Assembly: GCA_025618425.1 (NCBI GenBank)
Contig: CM046847.1
Coordinates: 13,114,468-13,178,467, forward strand
Direction: 5' to 3'
Source: Heliocidaris tuberculata
Lineage: Eukaryota > Echinodermata > Echinoidea > Camarodonta > Echinometridae
Length of the DNA: 64,000 nt
The notes beneath the pieces were generated by a model that worked only from the letters and a program-made list of their open reading frames with translations, made no database searches and had not been told where the DNA came from. A program made the translations under genes and the position numbers. Below, piece after piece: positions 56,258 to 64,000 of the stretch; position 1 is the first letter of the stretch, and each line of letters starts with the position of its first letter.

Positions 56258-56602
56258 CCCGGGGGGGGGGGGGTACTCACGTATATTGGGTATACGGGGA
56301 TGTGCCGCTGGGAAGGGTGACTTTTTGAAGAAAGATCCTTAGACATGGGTCCCCTTTTCATTAAAAAGATCCTTAGACATGGGTCCCTTTATCCCCAAAA
56401 AATCCTTAGACATGGGTCTCTTATCCCGGCTCTTATCATTTTGTTTCATTCCTCTCTTTTCTCCCTCATTTGTCCGGGAAATCCTTAGACATGGGTGCCT
56501 ATTTACAGCAAAAGGACCCTTGGATGTGGGTATGGGTCTGGAGTTCTCAGCCGCACACCCCCGTCCGATTATAATCTGAGTACCCCCCCCCCCCCCCCCG
56601 GG
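56258..56602. mobile_element. G/C-tract-ended element with internal 18-bp repeats
   Basis: Ends CCCGGGGG...GTACTC and GAGTACCCCC...GGG are inverted, flanked by ATAGGGG (or ATAGGGGC) at 56251-56257 and 56603-56609. The interior has four copies of 'atccttagacatgggt' plus a diverged fifth. Superfamily not assigned; an 8-bp duplication would suggest hAT. Confidence 0.8.
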
Positions 56603-57736
56603 ATAGGGGCACATTGGGGACTGACGTCTCTTGCCAGAATATTAGTTTTCCAGTTTCTAAATATTTACACTAAATAAATATAGAAATTACATATTCGGGC
56701 ACCGCGCTGCAGGAATATGAATTGGTGGTTGCTGAACTTCAGGAATTTAAAAATCCTGGGGGGGGGGGGGGTGTGCTGTTGCCCCCAACACCTCTATCGC
56801 CTCAGATTCCAAGGGTAATTCTTATAAATTATGTTCCTTTTATGTTTGGGTTATGTAACTTGCACTAAATATAACTCTCTAAACGACCTCTCGAAGCTAC
56901 TTATTTGTAGCGTATACCTGCATTTAAATTTATCCCTTTATCTCTCGTCTATCCATTTTACATTTTCTTCTTGAGAACTCCATGACGAATGTTCTATTCA
57001 ACCATTATAGGCCAAATTTTTGGCCGAATTTAGGTAAATAATATAGTTTTCGATGTCGGTGCGGCGATATTCAAAGCCTACTCTCCGCCACTTTTGTAAT
57101 TATCTTTTGTTGTTTGAATCTGTTGAACTTTACATTGCACAAAGGAAAGGCAAATTAGCTATGCATACTGTTAAACGGACCACCATTCTGAATATCACTA
57201 AGGGTCAATAAATCAATAAAAACAGGAGGTTGTTTGTTTCAATTTTTTTATTTTCCCTTTTCCGGCCAGGTGCCTGCTCTCAATGTTGTTTTTTCTGATA
57301 TGTGTTGTTTATTTTCTTTTTTGTAATCTTTCATAATTTATAGTACAAAAATTGACAGTCAGTCATTGTTTATTTTCTATGTTGATATGTGTATACATCA
57401 ACATCATTTATATTTTACTATATGATCCGTAATAATGTTGATATTATGTTATGTTTCATTTGAAATGCAAAGGATCAATAAAGCACGAATTACAACAACA
57501 ACAAAAAAAAAATTAAAAAATTAAAAAATATTGGCTTACCTCCCTTTTTCTGAAAACTATACCACCTCTCATTATCAAAACTTAGCCTAAAGGTCTATCA
57601 CAAAAGTATTCATAAATGATATATACTTTGCCCCTGCTCTATTTAATGATATTTTTCTTTTCTTTCGAGATTGAAAACCTGGCTTTATTCCAATTTCTTC
57701 ATTCCGAGTCATTCCTAAAAGTTTACCAGGGACCTG
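56603..57736. other. Intergenic stretch
   Basis: Mostly AT-rich. A 13-G run at about 56759-56771 with nearby 'ttgcccccaaca' suggests an element remnant. No gene. Confidence 0.4.
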
Positions 57737-57872
57737 GGGAGCGTTTCATCAAGCGTTTTGTCAGTGATTTTTACTGACAAATTTGCTCTCAGCCAATCAG
57801 ATGCAAAGATTTCAGTAGCTTATAACAGTTGTCGGTAAAAATCACTGACAAAACGCTTGATGAAACGCTCCC
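57737..57872. mobile_element. Harbinger-like palindromic MITE, copy 2
   Basis: 136 bp, ends GGGAGCGTTTCATCAAGCG inverted, CTG duplicated at 57734-57736 and 57873-57875. Inserted in the opposite orientation to the copy at 9130, judged by the asymmetric centre. Confidence 0.88.
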
Positions 57873-58044
57873 CTGCTTGCTCCAGGGATCATAGTCTGAA
57901 CTACAACTGATCACCGCAATAGTTCGAATGTGTTTTATACTGTGTCAATAATTACATCACTTTTATACGGGTGACAGCAAACATGTAACTGGGTAATTCC
58001 CTGATATCATCATGGTCATTGCGAGTATATGCTTATTATAATAA

Positions 58045-58220
58045 TACAGTCAAACCTGCTTTAGCGACCACCTGTATAGAAAGACCACCTGTCTATAAAG
58101 ACCACAATTTTTGTTTCCCTTGAAAAGTGTTCCTCAGAACCTGTTCATAAAGACCACCTGCTCATAAAGACTGCTTTTCTTGTCTCCACTGAGTGGCCTT
58201 TATATACAGGTTTCACTGTA
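58045..58220. mobile_element. TA-flanked mariner-like MITE
   Basis: Ends TACAGTCAAACCTG and CAGGTTTCACTGTA with TA at both ends. The interior has four 'aaagaccacctg'-type repeats. Confidence 0.8.
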
Positions 58221-58369
58221 GTAATAATAATGGTCACATTTACCCAGGATACCCTCAATTGATATTGTTCTTCCTGAGGACTGTGCAATCATTATGCCTA
58301 TAATTACATCAACTTTAGTCGATCTATACAGTCAAAAGATGCTCAAGTCTGCAAGGAAATGCTATACCT

Positions 58370-58530
58370 ACCGGTTACCCATTTACTTCACCTGGGTGGA
58401 GAGTGGCAAATGTAGGTGAATGTCTTGCCAAAGGATATGAGTGCCGTGGCAAGGATTCGAACACCGAGCCATGCTGTGCTTCATAGTTTGAAGACAATCC
58501 ACTAGACCACAACATCTCTAGGGTCATATA
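58370..58530 (-). repeat. SINE fragment, minus strand
   Basis: Reverse complement shows 'gtctagtggattgtctt' (A box region), 'cggtgttcgaatccttgcc' (B box), 'ctttggcaagacattcacct' and 'cactctccacccaggtg'. Confidence 0.75.
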
Positions 58531-58583
58531 TAGGCCTTCATGACGAGACCATGGAGCTCTAGAATGGGACTCGTTGGTCCGAG

Positions 58584-58617
58584 CAAGGAGTTATCACAGT
58601 TCTGTGATAACTCCTTG
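58584..58617. repeat. Perfect 16-bp hairpin, 2-nt loop
   Basis: CAAGGAGTTATCACAG, TT, CTGTGATAACTCCTTG. The flanking 'ttggtccgagc' is also repeated directly on both sides. Confidence 0.95.
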
Positions 58618-58808
58618 GTCCGAGCTTTACGAAGGTGGTTGAAGCGTCCCCATGCTTTAAACCATCGAAATTCATGACAAAACTATGAAGAAAAAAAATC
58701 AAAATGCCACCAAAAATTAAATAACAAAACTTTTGTTCATAAATATCATTTTCTTCAAAAACACAAGCGAATCAACCTTATTCTTTTTTGCTAGCCTTCA
58801 TTTTTTGA

Positions 58809-58867
58809 ACTTTGTGGACGCCTATGTGATTTAGACAATGTCTAAATCACATAGGCGGCCACAAAGT
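58809..58867. repeat. 27-bp hairpin, 5-nt loop
   Basis: Left arm 58809-58835 and right arm 58841-58867 are complementary with one mismatch; loop CAATG. Confidence 0.95.
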
Positions 58868-59861
58868 CATGTCTTTAGGTTTAAATCACCTTCATGCTTT
58901 TCGGGGATTTGGGCCAAGATATCGAGGAGATAGAGAGTAAAGAGCTAGAATGTAGAGAAAATAAAACAGGGCAGGCACTTCACTTTATTACTAAATTATA
59001 CATTTATGTGTGTGACACGGTTTGCATGTAGTTCTTTTGATTCTTTCACAAACATAATTACAACTTTTTAAATAAAACATTACCAAAAAATGCAATCAAA
59101 GTGGTCATGGAATTATAGTACTCCCTTCATGAGCCATGTTCGTACATACATGATAACACTTTGATAGTGCAAACTGTATTTTATAAAAAACAAAACAAAA
59201 CAAAAAAACAACCCATAAACAAACAACTATTCAACTTACAAATTCACAATCATATTGAACATACGCAAGTCCCTTTCTAGGAGTTCCATTAAGTGATTTA
59301 CAACAAAAAAGAAAAATGATTGTTAAACAGTATTGAAAGAGTCTATTGTTGATGGGTGCAACCCTATTCTGAACGACCTCTGCACATGTACGTCAGATCA
59401 AGAAGTAGGGGAAAAAACACAAAAACGTCCCGAACATTCTTTTCAGTTCTATTTGAACAGGGTCGTATAAAGATGTGTACATGATATCAGTGAGGTAAAT
59501 AATCAAGAAAAGCAGTTCCCATGGTAATTGTGTGACGCAGGAAAGGTTTAGTCATCAATGAGTCGCACTTGGAAGATGATCAGGGACGGAATGGGACTAA
59601 AATTCGAGTGGGAAACTTCAGACTGACCGGCCCTTTCTGTTGTTTAACGGCCCGTGGGAAAACTCCCCAAACTCCCCATGGCCAGTCGCCCGCCCCTGTT
59701 TACATGGTAGATGGTAGATGATCCATGGTAAATCGACCACTAGACAAGATCATTACTGTAAATTTGATATCGAAAATTTTTTGAAGGTCGTGACCCAGCT
59801 AGTAATACGCTATCATATCGGACATATCCACAGCGAACATCCATAAGAATCATTACTTTAA

Positions 59862-59897
<36 letters not shown>

Positions 59898-60179
59898 AAT
59901 AAATCTAGCAAAATAAATTAGTACAATGGCTCGACAAAAGTTTCCGTATGGCGAACACATCTCTAGGTACTCCTCCATGGAAACTTTTCACTTGCAAACA
60001 TTTTGCCAGGGTATGATTTTAGGGGATCGCGCTCTCCGACAGGCTGTGGGGGTCTTGTTACAATTAAATATAACGAATTATTAAGAAACAATGGCTGAAT
60101 CTCCACTTAACAAAATACCCAAAATGGTGACAGGGTATAATAAACATTGAACGCTTGTATATATACTTGCAGATGCTGG
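58868..60179. other. Intergenic stretch
   Basis: AT-rich, a (TAA)n/(TAAA)n run at about 59863-59903. 'atgtacgtcag' with 'cttttcagttctatttgaac' near 59390-59460 recurs at 60474-60535 and 60987-61025, suggesting an uncharacterised dispersed repeat. No gene. Confidence 0.45.
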
Positions 60180-60214
60180 GCTTATTTCCAGTGGGGACCC
60201 CACTGGAAATAAGC
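60180..60214. repeat. Perfect 17-bp hairpin, 1-nt loop
   Basis: GCTTATTTCCAGTGGGG, A, CCCCACTGGAAATAAGC. Confidence 0.95.
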
Positions 60215-61422
60215 TCTCGAGCTTTCGTGGGTTATCCTGTTCAAGCTTACATAATTTTGATCTGATATTCTTTTATTGTTGTATGTTAGGGGCTTGGCAA
60301 ATAAAATCAATCAATCAATCAAACAAAAATCAAAATAGTAGGTTAGATCACTCGTTCGTTTTCTCAAAAAATAGGCGAGCGCGATTTTAGTTTTCAACCA
60401 ACTCTGTCCTAAGTGCTAGAAAATATACATAGTCGATCTACAGCAAATAGATATCAGACAGACACGATGAAGGTATGTACGTCAGCAAGAATTCCATTCG
60501 GAAACTTCTTTTCAAAGTTATATTTGAACGGAGTGGTAGCAAAGCGGTAAAGAACAAAGCATATTCTAGAACTCTGACGCAGTTTCATGTTCTGTCATTG
60601 TGGATTCATAATAGGTGCATTAGGCATGTTAGGGGTCATGGTTTTAGAGGACGCGGGACCAGGCTATTCAAATGAAATCGAAATTCCAAGATTCACGCCT
60701 TTAAAACGATGATTGCGCACTCCTAACTGATCGGATGAGATCGCATATCGCAGCAAAATGTTGCACTTGATCTCCTCTACACCATGGTGGTGATAATTAT
60801 AAAACCGATTAAATGCTGACATGGTTTTCAGTCCAAACCCTGCCATAAACATACAAACATCAGGGATACAAAACGATAAACGGCAGACATTCACTGGAGT
60901 CACCATCCCTCCCCCCTCGAGTCCTCGTTTCAAGCGACCCTGAAAACATAGCATTCAATACAAACACTACACGGAGATAAAGGTACATACGTCAGCAAAC
61001 TTCTTTTCAAAGTTTTATTTGAACGAAATGATTAGAGAGACTATAATGTAGATAATAGGGAAATAGTTTCTACGGTAATTCTGACGCATGTATGTCTTGC
61101 CACCAATGAATCGAAATTGGTATCATACTAACCGGAAAACGACAAGGTCATTGTTTTCGTTGTTGTTGTTGTTGTAATACATGTACTTGGTGGTGAAAAA
61201 AAAAACGACATATGACACTTTTGATCATTAATAGCCCTAAAGTTATAACTCGTATCAGTCTGAGGTTTTCACATTACAAAATTGAAGGATATAACATTCA
61301 TTTGGAATAGGTTCTGTGAAATTTCTTTACTTAATATTCTTACGCTCTGAATATTAAATTAGATTTTCATGCTTTGAAAAATCAAGGCCACAAAATCTGC
61401 GTGTATCAGTAATTAAATTCTG

Positions 61423-62038
61423 GGCCCCGTTTCATAACACTTGCTATCAATAACGAGTAACAATAATTGTTATGAGCTACTTAAATCCTTGAATCTGATT
61501 GGCTGAGAGCAAATATGTCATAGAAAAGGGGCACTTGTTATTATTATGTCTTACGAAATTTACGAAATTTACATTGGCTTCCTGTCCATTCCCGTATTTT
61601 GTTTAAACTATTAGTTTTTGCATATGAATGCTTCCAAGATTTTGCCCTATCCTATTTGACTGAATTATTATATCGGCCTACTCGTACTTTAAGATCAAGC
61701 ACAAGGAGTTTGTTTGTTGTTCCTCCGATCTTAACCAAAACATATGGTGAGCGTTCTTTTGCACACGCCTCCGCAGTTTTACGGAATGCACTTCCAAATT
61801 CTATGAGAAATCTTAATGATTTAGATAAGTTTAAGGTTTCTCTTAAAAAGCATTTATTTAATGCTTAAGCTGTGTATGCATGAACTCAGTGCCCAACACC
61901 ACTATTATGTACTTTTTGTATTTTTTGTATTTGTGGTTTCTTCTGTTTTTCATTTTAAGCGCATAGGGACATGCTATCCTGCAATGTGTTAAGCGCTATA
62001 AAAGAACCGAGTATTAAGTAGTTTTATGAAACAGGGCC
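61423..62038. mobile_element. Harbinger-like MITE interrupted by a LINE
   Basis: Left part 61423-61546 begins GGCCCCGTTTCATAACACTT; right part resumes at about 62021 with TTTTATGAAACAGGGCC. Together they match 42195-42340. The left flank is CTG, but the right flank has decayed. Confidence 0.8.
61547..62020 (+). mobile_element. 5'-truncated LINE, 3' end of the reverse transcriptase ORF
   Basis: The open frame from about 61569 to the TAA at 61866-61868 reads LHWLPVHSRILFKLLVFAYE, SYLTELL, SLFVVPPILTKTYGERSFAH and LKKHLF, the C-terminal tail typical of many animal LINE polymerases. The 3' UTR ends GCGCATAGGGAC ... AAGCGCTATAAAAGAACCG, shared with the SINE tail. Dead copy: the catalytic domain is missing. 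Confidence 0.85.
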
Positions 62039-62616
62039 CATGCAGAACACAACGATGCCCTTGTGCGTCGAACCTGCATGTCATTTCTGCCAACTTTTGC
62101 TCTTCATTGTCATTAATGATTTATGACTCTAGGTTAAAAGAGGAGCTCTGGAATTCTTTTTTTTTTCCTCTTTCGAGGTACTTTATTTACAATATACATG
62201 TATCATTTAACAACATTACATGAAGACGCACCTATAGTGCTCTGAATTAATTACCGATAAACATGCACAGATTGAAAAAAAGAGGAAATCTAATTGAATA
62301 TTCAGAGTATTATTTTAAGAATACTTATTAAGGAAATTTTACAGAAGTTACTCCAAATAGATTTTATATCATTCAATTTTACAATGTGAAAACCTCAGTC
62401 TGATACGAGTTATAACTTTTGAGCTATTAATGATCAAAAGTGTTATATGTCGTTTTTTTTTTCACCACCAAGTACATGTATTACAACAACAACAACGACG
62501 ACGACGACAACAATGACATTGTCGTTACCGGTTAGTATGATACCAATTTCGATTCACTGATGACAAGATATACCTGGGCCTATTCCAGCATAAAATACAT
62601 ATATCTTAACATTCAG

Positions 62617-63373
62617 GTAGAGGTGTTGTGATCTAGTGGATAAGTCCCCGGATTGTGAACCACAAGGTATGGGGTTCGAATACCTGGCGAAGCACTATTG
62701 TCTTTTGGAAATACATTAATCTTCATTTGCCACACTCGATCCTGACCACAATGGGTAGGCCTATCTAGCAGGAATCAATAACTTGAAATACTTTCAGGAA
62801 AGGAAAAAGAGATATCAACATATTTTCAGATCATAAAATACTACAGCAGGCCATTTTTCTAGAGCGCCTTATACAGTCACACCCAACTCTGAAAACGGCG
62901 TATGAATATAGAGCCCTCATCGCGAGGCAGTGTGTACAAAAGGCATGGGGAAAATCTTGCAAAGTCAACCTGCCAACGATGTATTTTTAAAGATAATGCT
63001 GCGTGTCAAATATCTTCAAAATTCTTGAACAATTCGTCATATGAAATGACTTTCAAATGACAAACATTTGAAATAAATATATCCGCAGCATTATTTTTGA
63101 AAAATATAATATCAAGAGCAGGTCGACATTGCACGATTTTCCACATGCTTTTTGTACATACTGTCTCGCACTGAACGATAAGGGCTCTATATTCATCTTG
63201 CTCCATACGCCGTTTTCGGAGTATATACCTGTGCTCGGTTTTCCGGAGTTGGGTCTGACTGTTATAAGAGCAGCAATGATAAAGCCAGTGTAATATTGTG
63301 GAGCGGGGGTAATAATTGTGTCCGACAGACACATGCGCTATACAATAACCCACTATTATTATTATTATTAACA
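62617..63373 (+). mobile_element. tRNA-derived SINE interrupted by a foldback element
   Basis: Head 'gttgtgatctagtggataag' and B box 'ggggttcgaatacctgg', body 'tcttttggaaatacattaat' and 'tgccacactcgatcc'. After the insertion it resumes at 63267 and ends 'catgcgctatacaataaccc' plus a TTA repeat. Confidence 0.78.
62874..63261. mobile_element. Foldback element with TTATA target duplication
   Basis: Ends CAGTCACACCCAACTC and GAGTTGGGTCTGACTG are inverted, and arms of about 120 bp or more continue with 'ggctctatattcat' and 'cgccgttttc'. TTATA lies at 62869-62873 and 63262-63266. Superfamily not assigned. Confidence 0.82.
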
Positions 63374-63651
63374 TGATGTACGATAGGTAATAATAAGCTT
63401 ACTTCTAGCAGGGTACCAGAAGTATATGTATACGAACTTTATCACAACAATTTGAGGAAGGGTGCAACATAAAGATTAAGAATTGATAGGAAGTGATATT
63501 TGAAACAATTAATTGATATTGATGTTAAACATGCTATTAAACACAACAACAAAAAGAAGGGAATAATAGATCATTAACCATAGATATTTATGCGTATCAA
63601 TTTATCATTATATAATTGCATTGATTTTCTTCCTTGAAAGTTTGAGTCCGG

Positions 63652-64000
63652 TTAGTTTAGCTCATAAAAACTGCAACCATCAATTTGCGTCATTGAAAAA
63701 TCCTCAGTTATATTCTTCAAGTTATATAGCTTCTGACAAGTTCCCGGTAATCGTGATGACGTTGGAGACGACAAAGAAGACGACGACGGCGACGACGACG
63801 ACGATGAAGATGAACTCAGCACAGCATCATCACGTAAGAAATTGAAAGCTTCACATTCCGAGTCAACTACGCAGGCCACAGCGCATCGGATCAAGCTATT
63901 GACCGTAAAGCCTTCGGGCTGAAGATCGGGCAGTTCAACGAGGCAGTGGTCTGGCAGAACGCGGGACGTACCGCCCGCGATATCGCTGGACATCTGGAAT
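63652..64000 (-). CDS. Second lectin-PAN paralogue, terminal exon (5' part beyond window)
   Basis: Minus-strand frame from the window edge to TAA (63654-63652), 115 residues. Begins FQMSSDIAGGTSRV and is collinear with the last exon of the lectin gene at 50155 (FQMPSEVSGGTARV): CLVE, SLIRCAV.C, ECEAFNFLR, GTCQKL and YEL are shared. By eye 33 of the first 54 residues from the Met are identical. A serine-rich insert (nine Ser, then PSSSS) from a GAC/GAT-type repeat replaces the SPKKTEASNSS linker. The lectin domain is expected to the right of the window but is not seen. Confidence 0.85.
   Translation of the reverse strand, partial: FQMSSDIAGGTSRVLPDHCLVELPDLQPEGFTVNSLIRCAVACVVDSECEAFNFLRDDAVLSSSSSSSSSPSSSSLSSPTSSRLPGTCQKLYNLKNITEDFSMTQIDGCSFYELN

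Larger units (their letters stand above)
61090..62573. mobile_element. Large foldback element with about 245-bp arms
   Basis: 61090-61335 is repeated inverted at about 62328-62573, with both arms containing 'ttggtatcatactaaccgg', '(GTT)n' or '(ACG/ACA)n', and 'cagtctgaggttttcacat'. The interior holds a Harbinger-like MITE that in turn holds a LINE fragment. Confidence 0.85.

Noticed and set aside
60475..60954. Overlapping 66- and 96-codon frames on both strands
   Set aside because: No recognisable domain; the start region is part of a dispersed repeat also seen near 59395 and 60987.
63006..63374. 122-codon minus-strand frame
   Set aside because: Lies across the foldback element and SINE tail; explained by repeats.

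Overview
This is eukaryotic genomic DNA with multi-exon genes, GT-AG introns and many short non-autonomous transposons. The gene content, the AT-rich introns studded with TACATGTA-type motifs, the tRNA-derived SINEs and the dense MITE load suggest a marine deuterostome. A sea urchin or other echinoderm is my best guess; this is inference, since no sequence search was possible. No rRNA, tRNA, CRISPR or prokaryotic features were seen.

Layout. (1) 725-14744 (+): twelve exons of an MFSD10-like major facilitator transporter; its first exon lies left of the window. (2) 21574-30047 (-): a complete seven-exon PLPP4/5-type phosphatidic acid phosphatase, convergent with the transporter. (3) 30946-39558 (+): a complete six-exon gene for a TRAF-type zinc finger plus F-box protein of the FBXO30/FBXO40 kind. 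It is head to head with the phosphatase gene, about 0.9 kb apart. (4) 44354-55247 (-): a four-exon single-pass receptor with a TNF-receptor-type cysteine-rich motif. (5) 47750-50513 (+): a complete four-exon secreted C-type lectin with a C-terminal PAN/apple-like region, sitting antisense inside the 8.6 kb first intron of the receptor. (6) 63652-64000 (-): the last exon of a second lectin-PAN paralogue, running off the right edge. For every complete gene the exon phases join without a frame error, which is the main support for the models.

The first three proteins look like housekeeping functions: membrane transport, lipid phosphatase and ubiquitin-ligase substrate adaptor. The right part (44-64 kb) looks like an immune or recognition neighbourhood, with a TNFR-like receptor and two lectin-PAN genes.

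The rest is largely mobile DNA. Several elements still show their target-site duplications: four hAT-like elements with 8-bp duplications, one Mutator-like element with 69-bp inverted repeats and a 9-bp duplication, four Harbinger-like MITEs with CWG duplications (and a fifth with a degraded right flank), TTAA elements, TA-flanked mariner-like MITEs, foldback elements, tRNA-derived SINEs and a 5'-truncated LINE. Two genes also carry local tandem duplications that copy splice acceptors or whole exons, leaving decoy splice sites next to the real ones.
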